A program made the position numbers and the translations under genes. From NCBI RefSeq assembly GCF_007997215.1, contig NZ_VORW01000019.1, forward strand, positions 1 through 64,000: a stretch of DNA of 64,000 nucleotides. The letters are read 5' to 3'. The notes under the pieces were generated by a model that worked only from the letters and a program-made list of their open reading frames with translations, was not told the origin of the DNA and did no database searches. Below are positions 6,932 through 16,364 of the stretch, piece by piece; the first letter of the stretch is position 1, and the number at the start of each line of letters is the position of its first letter. The stretch is from Algoriphagus aquimarinus (lineage in GTDB: Bacteria > Bacteroidota > Bacteroidia > Cytophagales > Cyclobacteriaceae).

Positions 6932-8416
6932 ATGTTTAAAAGACGCGACTTTATCAAAACCCTTGGACTTACCTCTGCTGGATGGATGGGGATGAGTAAT
7001 GTTGTTTTGGCTGGAATTCAATCCGATACTACTCAAGCCAACACTGCTCAATTCAAACCCATTAGAGTGCGAGGTAGAGTGCAAGTAAGTGGACAAGGAA
7101 TTCATAGAGTTGCCGTTTCTGATGGACGCTCGGTGGTTTTGACGAATTCCTCGGGTGAATTTGATTTGTTCTCAGGTTCAGACCGTGACTTTGTGTTTAT
7201 CTCGATTCCCTCAGGCTTTGAGATTAAAAAACAGGCGAATGGTTCCGCTCAATTTTTTCAAAAAATAGATAAAATCAAGTCAGAGCAGAATATTGGTTTT
7301 GATCTCAAAAAGTCTGGATCCAGTGATGAGAACCATCATTTCCTGTTGCTCTCGGACACACAAATTCAAAATGACTACGAAGCCAATCAGCTGCTGACCG
7401 TATCAGCTCCGGATGTGCAGCAAACTATCAAATCACTCAATGATCCCAATCTTTTTGGAATAGGTTGTGGTGATTTGGTTTTCGATCATTTAGAGCTTTT
7501 CAAGGAATACAACCAGAGTGTGCAGATGTATGATGTTCCTTTTTTCCAGGTCATTGGCAATCATGATATGGATTTGGGAGTCAGATCTGATGCTTTGAGT
7601 AGTAAAACATTTGGAAGCCATTTTGGTCCGACTTATTACTCCTGGAATAGAGGAGAGGTACATTATGTAGTCTTGGACGATGTTTTTTATATAGGGAATA
7701 AATACATAGGCTACTTGGGGGAGGAGCAATTGGCATGGTTGGAGCAGGATCTTTCTCATGTGGAGAAAGGCAAAACAGTGGTCGTTTCCCTGCATATTCC
7801 GAGTTACACCGGCGCAGTTACTCGATATCCTGATCGTGATACGATTGGTGGTACGGTCAGCAATCGAGAGCATTTGTATCGTTTGCTGGAAGGTTACAAT
7901 GCCCACCTGATGTCAGGCCACACGCATTTCAATGATAATATGATTCAAGGTCATGTGTATGAGCATTGTCATGGAACTGTCTGTGGTGCATGGTGGTCAG
8001 GGCCGATTTGCTTTGATGGTACGCCGAGTGGCTATGCAGTCTATGAAGCGCGAGGCTCGGAATTGAAATGGCAATACAAGGGGACTGGCCTGGATATCAA
8101 TGAGCAATTCCGTGTGTATGAGGCTGGATATCATCCGGATTTTCCTGATCAGATGAGCTTGAATTGCTGGAATTATGATCCGGCCTGGGAAATCAGTTGG
8201 TTTGAAAATGGAATGAAAAGAGGAGCTCCAGAGAAAATCTTAGCCAAAGATCCTTGGAGTATGGAGCTACATACCGGGCCAGAACTCCCAAAAAGGAGAG
8301 AATGGGTTGAGCCTCAGTTGAATGACCATATGTTCTTTTTTAGACCAGAGTCAAAAGACAATTTGATGGTCGAAGTGAAGGATAGATTTGGGAATGTTTA
8401 TACCAAAAAGGTTTAA
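6932..8416 (+). CDS. Tat-exported calcineurin-like metallophosphoesterase
   Basis: A 494-residue protein. The N-terminus MFKRRDFIKTLG has the twin-arginine motif, so it is exported folded. An Ig/carboxypeptidase-regulatory-like domain (about 45-110) precedes the metallophosphoesterase domain with the usual metal-site blocks SDTQ, GCGDLVFD, GNHDMD, SLHIPSY and SGHTHFND. A C-terminal domain (about 360-494) follows. This three-part layout matches the MetallophosN / Metallophos / MetallophosC proteins common in Bacteroidota. The substrate is unknown; a periplasmic phosphodiester or phosphomonoester is likely. Confidence 0.88.
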   Translation: MFKRRDFIKTLGLTSAGWMGMSNVVLAGIQSDTTQANTAQFKPIRVRGRVQVSGQGIHRVAVSDGRSVVLTNSSGEFDLFSGSDRDFVFISIPSGFEIKKQANGSAQFFQKIDKIKSEQNIGFDLKKSGSSDENHHFLLLSDTQIQNDYEANQLLTVSAPDVQQTIKSLNDPNLFGIGCGDLVFDHLELFKEYNQSVQMYDVPFFQVIGNHDMDLGVRSDALSSKTFGSHFGPTYYSWNRGEVHYVVLDDVFYIGNKYIGYLGEEQLAWLEQDLSHVEKGKTVVVSLHIPSYTGAVTRYPDRDTIGGTVSNREHLYRLLEGYNAHLMSGHTHFNDNMIQGHVYEHCHGTVCGAWWSGPICFDGTPSGYAVYEARGSELKWQYKGTGLDINEQFRVYEAGYHPDFPDQMSLNCWNYDPAWEISWFENGMKRGAPEKILAKDPWSMELHTGPELPKRREWVEPQLNDHMFFFRPESKDNLMVEVKDRFGNVYTKKV

Positions 8417-8516
8417 AACTTTGGGTTAGAAAACTGAGTTCTGGGCAGGCAAATTTCTGATTCCAGAATTTTACTAGCATCTTAGGAGTTCAAGTGGAAA
8501 GCAAGAATTGAGAGGC

Positions 8517-9905
8517 ATGAGTAAAAAGTTAGATTTGTCACAAGGGAGTTTAATACGGAGCCTTTTTACGCTGGCTTGGCCTATTATTATGGCCAATATT
8601 CTGCAAACTGCTTACCAGCTGATAGATACTTTTTGGTTGGGAAGATTAGGCGCAAATGCCGTAGCAGCTGTGAGTATTAGCTTTCCGATTTTATTTCTAG
8701 TTCTTTCTTTAGGAGCAGGATTGACACTTGCCGGAACAGTGATTGTATCTCAATACAAAGGTGCCAAAGATCAGCGAATGATTGATTTTAGTGCTTCACA
8801 GACGATTTTTGTCATATTTTTCGTTTCTGCAATGCTGGCGGTACTTGGCTATTTGGTTGCATCACCTTTGATGAATTTGGTCGGTGCAGGCCCTGAAACA
8901 TTGGACGACTCGGTAAAGTATTTCCAGGTTTCTTCCTTTGGTTTCGTGTTTCTCTTCATGTTTTTTACCTTCCAATCCTTGATGCGAGGGATCGGGAATG
9001 TGCTGATGCCGATGTACATCGTGCTTGGCACTGTGTTGTTGAATTTGGTTTTGGACCCACTGTTTATTTTTGGTTTTGGATCCATCGAAGGATATGGAGT
9101 GGCCGGCGCGGCAGTGGCAAGTGTGATCACCCAAGGAATATCAGCAGCTGTTGGAATAGCGATTTTATTTAGAGGGAGAAAAGGGATTAAGATTCGACTT
9201 ACTGACATGAAGCCTGACTTCCAGTGGATCAAGCGAATGTTTGAATTAGGGATTCCTGCCAGTTTGGAGCAATCTTCCCGTTCGGCTGTATTGACTGTTT
9301 TGGTGATGCTGGTGACAAGTTTTGGAAGCGAGGTAGTCGCAGCTTACGGTATAGGAGCGAGGATACTGAGTTTGGTGATAGTACCAGCACAAGGTTTGGC
9401 CATGGCCACTACCACGATGGTAGGTCAGAATATTGGAGCTTCTAAAATCAAACGAGCTGAAAGCATAGGGAACTTGAGTGTGAAAGTTGCTTTCTTTGGC
9501 TTAACAGGAATTGGCCTTTTGCTATTTGTTTTCGCAGAGAACCTGACGGCTTTCTTTGTGCCAAATGATCCCCAGGTAATAAAAGAAGGAGCAATATTCA
9601 TTCGGATAATGGCGCCAAGTTTTGGATTGTTAGGAGTGAATCAGGTACTAAATGGTCTTTTCAACGGAGCTAGGTTTACCCAAGCTTCTTTATTGATTTC
9701 CATCTTCAGTTTGTGGATTGTTCGCTTTCCGACTGCCTTCATACTTTCTCAAAAAACAGCATTAGCCTACGAAGGGATCTGGTGGTCTTTCCCTATTTCC
9801 AACGGTATAGCCGCGTTAATTGCCTTTATTTATTACAAAACAGGGCATTGGAAAGTAAGGACCATCAGGCATAGAGGCGATTGGATACAGCCGGGAGTTG
9901 GTTGA
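8517..9905 (+). CDS. MATE family efflux transporter
   Basis: About 460 residues and twelve hydrophobic segments in two repeated halves. It opens with SLIRSLFTLAWPIIMANILQ and carries a typical MATE block DTFWLGRLGANAVAAVS near residues 40-55. It is a cation-coupled exporter of drugs or metabolites. An upstream TTG at 8508 is in frame, but ATG 8517 is the more usual start and gives the expected N-terminus. A second, only distantly similar MATE gene lies at 10825, with the amino-sugar enzyme in between. Confidence 0.9.
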   Translation: MSKKLDLSQGSLIRSLFTLAWPIIMANILQTAYQLIDTFWLGRLGANAVAAVSISFPILFLVLSLGAGLTLAGTVIVSQYKGAKDQRMIDFSASQTIFVIFFVSAMLAVLGYLVASPLMNLVGAGPETLDDSVKYFQVSSFGFVFLFMFFTFQSLMRGIGNVLMPMYIVLGTVLLNLVLDPLFIFGFGSIEGYGVAGAAVASVITQGISAAVGIAILFRGRKGIKIRLTDMKPDFQWIKRMFELGIPASLEQSSRSAVLTVLVMLVTSFGSEVVAAYGIGARILSLVIVPAQGLAMATTTMVGQNIGASKIKRAESIGNLSVKVAFFGLTGIGLLLFVFAENLTAFFVPNDPQVIKEGAIFIRIMAPSFGLLGVNQVLNGLFNGARFTQASLLISIFSLWIVRFPTAFILSQKTALAYEGIWWSFPISNGIAALIAFIYYKTGHWKVRTIRHRGDWIQPGVG

Positions 9906-9960
9906 GTTGATGAATTGAAAAGTGAAAAAATAACCTAGATACTTATATAATAATTGACCC

Positions 9961-10674
9961 ATGAAAATACACTACTGTAAAAGTTACGATGAAATGAGCC
10001 AGCTTGGCGCCGAATTAGTGCATGCTGAGGTGGAGGTCAAACCTGACTTACTTTTTTGCGCAGCTAGTGGAAACTCACCCGCGGGCTTGTATGAATTAAT
10101 GGCTGACAAACATTTCGATTCGAATGGTTTTTTTGATTGGATGAAAGTAATCAAACTCGATGAATGGGTAGGATTGACCAATGCATCCACATTTACTTCT
10201 GAGTATGATATTCAGGAAAAGCTTCTGAAAAAACTGGGCATTGAGAGCGATCGATATATTTCCTTCGAAGTGGAAGCGGAAGACCCAGAATCTGAATGCG
10301 AGAGGATTCAGGTTGAAATAGATGAATTTGAAGGGATAGATATCTGTATTCTTGGCATTGGGATCAATGGGCATATTGCCTTAAACGAACCCGCAGAATA
10401 CCTTCAGCCTAATTGTCACTTGGCTAATCTGCATCCTGTGACTTTGGCAAGTGGAATGATTGAGAAAGTCGGAGTTCCACTTACTCAGGGCATGACTTTG
10501 GGTATTGGGAATATTATGGATTCGAAAATGGTGATTCTCTTTATCACAGGGAAAGGCAAGAAGCCAGCTTTAGATTTGTTTTTGGAAGGTAGAATCCGAA
10601 CAGATTTGCCAGCCTCATTTCTTTGGCTGCATCCAAATGCACATGTGATAATTGATAGGAAATCGTTGAGTTGA
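9961..10674 (+). CDS. NagB-family amino-sugar phosphate isomerase/deaminase, AgaI-like
   Basis: A 237-residue protein of the NagB/RpiA superfamily. KLDEWVGL (66-72) and GINGHIALNEP (134-144) are the active-site blocks. His138 and Glu143 match the E. coli NagB His143 and Glu148, but Asn136 replaces Asp141. From memory, the pattern NGH plus the following LQPNCHLA resembles galactosamine-6-phosphate isomerases (AgaI) more than NagB. It would convert an amino-sugar 6-phosphate into a ketose 6-phosphate plus ammonia. The flanking genes are two MATE exporters, which do not help assign the substrate. Confidence 0.75.
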   Translation: MKIHYCKSYDEMSQLGAELVHAEVEVKPDLLFCAASGNSPAGLYELMADKHFDSNGFFDWMKVIKLDEWVGLTNASTFTSEYDIQEKLLKKLGIESDRYISFEVEAEDPESECERIQVEIDEFEGIDICILGIGINGHIALNEPAEYLQPNCHLANLHPVTLASGMIEKVGVPLTQGMTLGIGNIMDSKMVILFITGKGKKPALDLFLEGRIRTDLPASFLWLHPNAHVIIDRKSLS

Positions 10675-10824
10675 AAGAGAAGAAGGTTGGAAGATATATT
10701 TAAGAGGTGAAAAGCGACAAAAAGTGTCTTATATGCGTTTGGTAATCCTTTAATAACCCGACTGATTTTTCGGTCATGGGAAATTTCCTTTTCTTTCGGC
10801 CTTCAGTATTTTTCCAAATCACAA

Positions 10825-12204
10825 ATGACCTGGCAATTAATCAAAGATGCCCTCCGAGGTAAAGAGCAGGATTTTACCAGCCTACCTCTGAAAACCGCCA
10901 TTTTCGTTCTAGCGATTCCCATGATCCTGGAGATGATGATGGAATCTGCTTTTGCGGTGGTGGATATCTTCTTTGTGGCCAAACTTGGAGAACATGCCAT
11001 TGCTACCGTCGGACTTACAGAGTCAGTTGTAGTACTTGTGTATGCGATGGGATTTGGCATTAGCATGGCAGCGACAGCATTGATTTCCAGGAGATTTGGG
11101 GAAAAGGAATATAAGGAAGCAGGAGCGGCTGCTTTCCAACTGCTAATCGTAGGAGGAGCCATTTCAATTATTCTAGGAATACTGGGTTGGACCTTCGCTC
11201 CGGATATTCTGGGCTTGATGGGAGCAGAGGCTAAAGTCATTGAAACTGGCGTAAGCTATACCAGGATTATTTTTGCGGGAAACACGGCAATCATGCTTTT
11301 GTTTCTGCTGAATGGGGCTTTTCGGGGTGCCGGGCAAGCTCATCATGCGATGCGATCGCTGTGGATTGCCAATGGATTGAATATGATATTGGATCCGATT
11401 CTGATTTTTGGACTTGGAAACTGGGCCGGATATGGATTGGAAGGCGCTGCTATCGCCACCACATTAGGGAGAGGAATTGGGGTGGTTTACCAGTTATACC
11501 ACTTGTTCAACGGAAAGCATAAGCTGAAAATTCTAAAGGAGAACATTGTCATTTCTTGGGAGATCATCAAGAAAATCATGGAAATCGCCGCTGGAGGCAT
11601 GGGGCAATTTCTGATAGATTCGGTAGCTTGGATTGCACTCACGCGTATGAATGCTGAGTTTGGATCTGCTTCTTTGGCTGGATTTACGATAGCTTTTAGG
11701 ATTTTGATATTTACTCTTTTACCCGCGTGGGGCTTATCTGGTGCAGCATCTACTTTGGTAGGTCAAAATCTGGGGGCTAAGCAACCTGATCGTGCCGAAA
11801 AAGCTGTTTGGATCACAGCTAGGTACACCGTGATATTTATGGCTTCGGTGACTGGCATCTATTTACTTTTCAACCAGCAACTCGCTGGAATCTTTACTGA
11901 TATTCCAGAAGTAAAGGCCGTGGCTTCACAAGGGCTATGGGTAGTGGCTTTGGGCTACGTTTTCTTTGCTGTTGGAATGGTGTTGACCCAGGCATTCAAT
12001 GGTGCGGGAGATACCAAGACTCCAGCTTGGATTAATATAGGAGTGCTTTGGTTTATAGAGATTCCCCTAGCCTATGTTTTAGCATTCACCTTTGGCTTAG
12101 CACATTTGGGGATTTTCATTTCCATTGCGTTTAGCCATAGTTTTCATTCAGTAGTTTCCCTGTATTTTTTCCGAAAAGGCAAATGGAAGCTGAAGGAGGT
12201 GTAG
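10825..12204 (+). CDS. MATE family efflux transporter
   Basis: 459 residues with twelve hydrophobic segments and the two-half MATE architecture. A soluble lead of about 20 residues precedes LKTAIFVLAIPMILEM. Typical blocks include a VDIFFVAKLGEHAIATVG region near 48-65 and GAASTLVGQNLGA near 307-319. It is probably a Na+ or H+ coupled exporter. It diverges strongly from the MATE protein at 8517, so this is not a recent duplication. Confidence 0.9.
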   Translation: MTWQLIKDALRGKEQDFTSLPLKTAIFVLAIPMILEMMMESAFAVVDIFFVAKLGEHAIATVGLTESVVVLVYAMGFGISMAATALISRRFGEKEYKEAGAAAFQLLIVGGAISIILGILGWTFAPDILGLMGAEAKVIETGVSYTRIIFAGNTAIMLLFLLNGAFRGAGQAHHAMRSLWIANGLNMILDPILIFGLGNWAGYGLEGAAIATTLGRGIGVVYQLYHLFNGKHKLKILKENIVISWEIIKKIMEIAAGGMGQFLIDSVAWIALTRMNAEFGSASLAGFTIAFRILIFTLLPAWGLSGAASTLVGQNLGAKQPDRAEKAVWITARYTVIFMASVTGIYLLFNQQLAGIFTDIPEVKAVASQGLWVVALGYVFFAVGMVLTQAFNGAGDTKTPAWINIGVLWFIEIPLAYVLAFTFGLAHLGIFISIAFSHSFHSVVSLYFFRKGKWKLKEV

Positions 12205-12409
12205 ATTAATTTATCTGATTATCCGCAGTCTTGCCAGTTGCTAAAATTTCTTTACCTAATTGGCAGGAAGAGAGAAGACACCAGCCCGACTACTGGCGGG
12301 GATGACCGAAGTGGTCTCAATTCTAATGTTTTGTAGGTAGTGAAGCGCTTATGTCTTTTAGCGATTTCATTGCGGATATCTAAAGTAAGATATTGGAAAA
12401 AGGAAACTC

Positions 12410-12700
12410 ATGACCGTATCGAAAGGTGTAATTCTAGAAAAGTTGATAGAGATATTGAAATCTGGAGGTGTTTCTCCGATTCCTGAAAGAAGATTTCTGC
12501 TTGAAAAAATCAGTGTCAGAATGCATGAAGTTCAATCTTTGAAAATGGATGAGGGGAAATGGAAGACTCCTGAAGCTAGCGATTTTACTTCTCCAGTTTG
12601 CTTCGCAAATAGCGCTGAGGTACAGACGGATTACGTGAGTGAAGATGTGGCTTTGCAGCAAATCGATGGATATATTGATCGATTGATCCGCCAATCTTGA
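12410..12700 (+). CDS. Small hypothetical protein, 96 residues
   Basis: A short soluble, mostly helical-looking protein with no signal peptide or membrane segment and no recognised family. It is the most plausible reading of this strip because the N- and C-terminal parts look like ordinary amphipathic helices (ILEKLIEILKS; ALQQIDGYIDRLIRQ). The overlapping minus-strand frame is rich in Ser/Arg/Phe and looks non-coding. Nearest neighbours are a MATE exporter and a VOC protein, with gaps of about 200 bases on both sides. Confidence 0.45.
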   Translation: MTVSKGVILEKLIEILKSGGVSPIPERRFLLEKISVRMHEVQSLKMDEGKWKTPEASDFTSPVCFANSAEVQTDYVSEDVALQQIDGYIDRLIRQS

Positions 12701-12894
12701 CTTTAAAATTTATTTTATGTGCATCTATTTTTTTTCCGATAAAGAGATTAAAGCATCATTGGATTAGGTAAACAGAAGCATTTAGGCTACTTCGGTCATC
12801 GGTCTTCCGTCTCCCTGCCTCGTACTTGAATAAAACTTTAAATAGAAATGATAAAAAGCATAATACAATAAGTATCATTTAACCCCAATACACG

Positions 12895-13332
12895 ATGACA
12901 ACTATAAACGCATACCTAACCTTTGAAGGTAATTGTGAAAATGCCTTTAACTTCTACCGCTCAGTTTTTGGTGGAGAATTCGCTCATGTGGGCAGGTTTT
13001 CTGACATGCCAGCAGATCCAAATTACCCAATTGCTGATGAGGTGCGGAATCAAATCATGCACATTAGCTTGCCTATCCATAAGGATTGCATCTTGATGGG
13101 ATCTGATACTGGAGGACATGGCGGGCCATTGACTGTTGGGAATAATTTTTCACTATCCATCAACACCGATTCTAAGGAGAAAGCAGATACTTTTTTTGCG
13201 AAGCTTTCTGCAGAAGGCAAGGTGACTATGGCTATGGATAAGACATTTTGGGGAGATTATTTCGGAATGCTTACCGATCGATTTGGAATCAACTGGATGA
13301 TAAGTTTTGCTGAGCCAGCAGAAAGTGCTTAA
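12895..13332 (+). CDS. VOC-superfamily protein (PhnB/glyoxalase-like)
   Basis: 145 residues. It starts with TINAYLTFEGNCENAFNFY and continues with the FGGEF...MHISLPI...LMGSD pattern typical of the PhnB-like branch of the vicinal oxygen chelate fold. Members bind a metal in a paired beta-alpha-beta-beta-beta module; this branch usually has no known substrate. It ends with the TDRFGINWMISF signature. It stands alone on its strand. Confidence 0.85.
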   Translation: MTTINAYLTFEGNCENAFNFYRSVFGGEFAHVGRFSDMPADPNYPIADEVRNQIMHISLPIHKDCILMGSDTGGHGGPLTVGNNFSLSINTDSKEKADTFFAKLSAEGKVTMAMDKTFWGDYFGMLTDRFGINWMISFAEPAESA

Positions 13333-13530
13333 GTAAACTTGCCTTTCTGAATACGGGAAAAATGCATAGGTGAAATGCTCTTGAATTTGCACTTCAATAG
13401 GGGAGGAATACAACCTTAATATAATGGTTGGTTGCTAGACAAATTTGACTGAATAGCCGAGATCTGGATATATGAATAATTAGATCTAATGGTTCCTTTT
13501 GAAGTTGAAACCGATATTCCTTAAACAAAA

Positions 13531-13554
13531 AAAAGACCGTGATTACGGTCTTTT
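13531..13554 (-). terminator. Rho-independent terminator after the fasciclin gene
   Basis: Arms AAAAGACCGT and ACGGTCTTTT are separated by four bases. On the minus strand the stem is followed by a run of T residues. It lies 20 bases beyond the stop of the fasciclin-domain gene. Confidence 0.8.
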
Positions 13555-13574
13555 AATTTTTTCAAAGAATGAAA

Positions 13575-14123
13575 TTAAGGCAATAATACCTTGTCAATCA
13601 CATGAACTACGCCATTTGAGCCAGCAAGGTCAGCAGCTACAACAGTAGCATCACCGATCATTACTTTGCCATCTTTGATCGTAACTTTCAAATCCTTTCC
13701 ATTCAATGTAGTTACCATCTGGCCATCTTTTAGATCTCCGGACATAACATTTCCTGCTACAACGTGGTAGGTCAAAATTGAAGTTAAGTCTGCTTTTGCT
13801 TCAGGCTTCAGCAAGCCTTCCACTGTACCAGCAGGAAGTGCATTGAATGCGGTGTTTGTAGGAGCAAACACAGTAAATGGACCTTCGCCTTTCAAGGTTT
13901 CTACTAGCTCTGCTGCTTGAACTGCAGCCACTAAAGTAGTGTGATCAGGAGATCCTATCGCTATGTCAACTACAGTATTTGGTGTTTCCATAACTGGAGT
14001 CTCTTCTACTACCTCAGCCATAGTGGTTTCCTCTACTTCGGTGGTAGATTTGCTATCACAACTGATTGTAAAAGAAGCTACTGATGCAGCAGCGAGGAAT
14101 GATAATAATCTTAATTTTTTCAT
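13575..14123 (-). CDS. Fasciclin (FAS1) domain lipoprotein
   Basis: 182 residues. A lipoprotein signal ends at a lipobox SFTISC (Cys22). A Thr/Glu-rich linker (about 25-50) precedes one FAS1 domain (about 50-182) with the H1-box-like FTVFAPTNTAFNALP and the C-terminal GVVHVIDKVLLP. FAS1 domains mediate surface adhesion. The protein is probably attached to the outer membrane. It is monocistronic with a strong terminator. Confidence 0.9.
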   Translation of the reverse strand: MKKLRLLSFLAAASVASFTISCDSKSTTEVEETTMAEVVEETPVMETPNTVVDIAIGSPDHTTLVAAVQAAELVETLKGEGPFTVFAPTNTAFNALPAGTVEGLLKPEAKADLTSILTYHVVAGNVMSGDLKDGQMVTTLNGKDLKVTIKDGKVMIGDATVVAADLAGSNGVVHVIDKVLLP

Positions 14124-14305
14124 TTTGAATTGGTTAGTTTTTTATAGTTTTCCAACAAACAACTCTTCAATATGTTTTTTGTAATACTACTTTTTTTTAG
14201 TTGAATTGATAGTAAATGAATGCTGCATAAGTTTCATTAGTCCATCCCAGTATGCAATTCCCAATTCATCCTTACCTTTGAGGATAAACATGCCAATTTA
14301 CCTTC

Positions 14306-14776
14306 ATGAATAATTCAGACATTTTGCGAACTATCCGTTATATTTTTAACTTCAAAGACCCTGAAATGGTCGATATGTTTAAAGCAGGAGGATTAGATCT
14401 CAAGCGTGAGGAAGTTGCTAATTTTTTAAAAAATGAGGAAGAACCATTTTTTAAAGCCATAATCGATAAAGATCTCGCTGCTTTTCTAAATGGTTTTATT
14501 ATTGAAAAAAGAGGTAAAAAGGAAGGTGAAGTGCCTACTCCGGAAAAAACCTTAAATAATAACATCGTTTTCAGAAAGTTGCGCATTGCATTGAATATGA
14601 AAGAGGATGATATATTAGAAATTCTTTCATCTGTAGGTATGCATATCAGTCCTCATGAACTTAGCGCATTTTTCCGCAAGCCAAGTCAGGCTCAATACCG
14701 TGCCTGTAAGGATCAGATCCTAAGAAATTTCTTGAACGGATTAAAAAAGAAACATAGACCTGCAGTGGCAGAATAG
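14306..14776 (+). CDS. DUF1456 family protein (YehS-like)
   Basis: 156 residues with two related DUF1456 repeats. The first begins NNSDILRTIRYIFNFKDPEMVDMF, the second NNNIVFRKLRIALNMKEDDILEIL, each followed by a helix ending in an FxR/FLK motif. The family is cytoplasmic and of unknown function. The gene is convergent with the SCO gene and stands alone. Confidence 0.88.
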   Translation: MNNSDILRTIRYIFNFKDPEMVDMFKAGGLDLKREEVANFLKNEEEPFFKAIIDKDLAAFLNGFIIEKRGKKEGEVPTPEKTLNNNIVFRKLRIALNMKEDDILEILSSVGMHISPHELSAFFRKPSQAQYRACKDQILRNFLNGLKKKHRPAVAE

Positions 14777-14884
14777 GTTTTTAGCGTCTTGAAAACAAAG
14801 GACTCCAGATACTAAACCAAGTGGGTGAGTATTGCAGTGAACTTATCACTTAGCATACTTACTTTTACCTATCTAGGATTAATT

Positions 14885-15586
14885 CTATTCCTCAATGAGT
14901 GCTTTTACTTCTTGTACCAACTTATCATTACTTACTCCCAGACCTTCTTGCTGGTGCTGTAAGACGCCGTTTTTATCAAAGACAGAAATGATATTGGTGT
15001 GTGAAAAGTCAATGGGAGAGATCTTTTTGTACTTCATGGAGAGCACATTCGAAAACTCTCTCACATCATCCAGTTTGCCTTGAAGTAAGATCCATTGATC
15101 TCCTTCTAAGTGCTCTTCTTTTGCATAAGCTTTTAATTTCTCCGGAGTGTCTTTTTCTGGATCTATACTTACCAATACATAGTCGACAGCTGGATTATCT
15201 ACTTTCGAATAGATATTTCGCATATCTGCTACCAGCCTAGGGCAGGCTGCTTCGCAAGACGTATAGATCATCACTACAACCAGAACTTTGCCTCTCAAAT
15301 CAGTCAGATGAATAGTCTCATTATCCTGAGTTTTCCATTCAGACTGAAGATTGAAAATCGACTCTTCAGAAATTCCATCTTCATCCAAAATTGGTGCTTC
15401 CAGCGAGCTGACCTTCACTAAATCCATCTTACACACGGGGCAAGTTCCGGGATGATCATAAGTTTTGTGATCTTCACATTTCATGGGACATATGTATTGC
15501 TCTGAGGAATTGACTTGGGTTTGACAGGCAAATAGACATATCAGAAAAACTAAGCTGAGGATGTTTTTTAGGTGACTGGTTTTCAT
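14885..15586 (-). CDS. SCO-type copper chaperone with N-terminal heavy-metal-binding module
   Basis: Counting from the Met at 15586, a lipoprotein signal ends at LFAC21. A small metal-binding module follows with C33xxxC37 and C49xxC52 (CPMKCE...CPVCKMDL). The SCO1/SenC thioredoxin-like domain carries C111-EAA-C115P and the third copper ligand His196 (DFSHTN). SCO proteins deliver copper or reduce cysteines during copper-enzyme assembly. It is the last gene of an operon with nirK, so a role in loading copper into NirK is a reasonable inference. An in-frame start upstream at 15607 would overlap the previous gene; the start chosen lies 4 bases beyond that gene's stop. Confidence 0.88.
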   Translation of the reverse strand: MKTSHLKNILSLVFLICLFACQTQVNSSEQYICPMKCEDHKTYDHPGTCPVCKMDLVKVSSLEAPILDEDGISEESIFNLQSEWKTQDNETIHLTDLRGKVLVVVMIYTSCEAACPRLVADMRNIYSKVDNPAVDYVLVSIDPEKDTPEKLKAYAKEEHLEGDQWILLQGKLDDVREFSNVLSMKYKKISPIDFSHTNIISVFDKNGVLQHQQEGLGVSNDKLVQEVKALIEE

Positions 15587-15590
15587 TGTT

Positions 15591-16364
15591 TTACTTTGAT
15601 TTGGCACATCTAAAACCTAGGTTTTTGATGTTGTAATTTGCTTTGATACTTCCCCTGAAGGCATAACGCATAAATGCGGCATAATCCCGAAGGTTACTTG
15701 CGCTGATAGCTGCGCCTGCACAAAACAGATTTCTATCTGCCTCGCCATCTTGTCTTGATTCCCCAGATATTAAAACGGAGTTGAAATCGCTGGTCCATTC
15801 CCAAACCAAGCCGTGCATGTCATAGATTCCCCAGAAGTTTTTATAGGTACTTCCTACGGTTTTGGAATAGGTATTTGGGGTTTCATAGGACTCTATAATC
15901 CGGGTATTGAACGAGCTATCATTCTCTGCATTTGCTTTGGTCTCACTCGCTCTGGCAGCCAATTCCCACTCGTCCACGGATGGCAGTCGCTTGTCTTGAC
16001 AGGCGCAGTAAGCTTTTGCAGCAAACCAAGATACATTGGTGATAGGTGCCTTAGGATTCATATGACTACCTAATTGTAAATCACTTTGCCATTCCGAAAG
16101 GTAATTTCCATCAGCAAAAATAGATTTTGCATTAGCTCGTTTCCATTCGGGGTATTTTTTTACAAAGTCAAGGTATTGCTCATTGGTAACGGCAAATTCA
16201 TCCAACAAGAAATCATCTACCCATACTTTGCCTGAATCTAAACCATAAAGGGGGATCAATGTCCCCCCTTTTATTGGTCGCATGATTGTTCTGGTTTGGC
16301 TATTCCCTGTCATAGAAAAAGCAAGTAAACCCAAGCAAGCGAAGATATATTTTAGACGAATCAT
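15591..16364 (-). CDS. SUMF1/FGE-fold protein of the nirK operon
   Basis: 257 residues with a signal peptide (about 1-22). It has the formylglycine-generating-enzyme fold: DEFAVTNEQYLDFVKK, PITNVSWFAAKAYC, RLPSVDEWELAAR, GLVWEWTSDF and the C-terminal NLGFRCAK. The paired active-site cysteines of true FGE are absent from the region after GAAISAS; the visible Cys residues are those of AYCACQ, LFCAG and FRCA. Sulfatase activation is therefore unlikely, and a maturation or scaffold role for NirK is inferred from the operon: the start abuts the nirK stop. Confidence 0.85.
   Translation of the reverse strand: MIRLKYIFACLGLLAFSMTGNSQTRTIMRPIKGGTLIPLYGLDSGKVWVDDFLLDEFAVTNEQYLDFVKKYPEWKRANAKSIFADGNYLSEWQSDLQLGSHMNPKAPITNVSWFAAKAYCACQDKRLPSVDEWELAARASETKANAENDSSFNTRIIESYETPNTYSKTVGSTYKNFWGIYDMHGLVWEWTSDFNSVLISGESRQDGEADRNLFCAGAAISASNLRDYAAFMRYAFRGSIKANYNIKNLGFRCAKSK

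Noticed and set aside
8849..9232. Minus-strand frames inside the MATE transporter
   Set aside because: Shadow of the transporter; Pro/Thr/Lys-rich with no hydrophobic or domain pattern.
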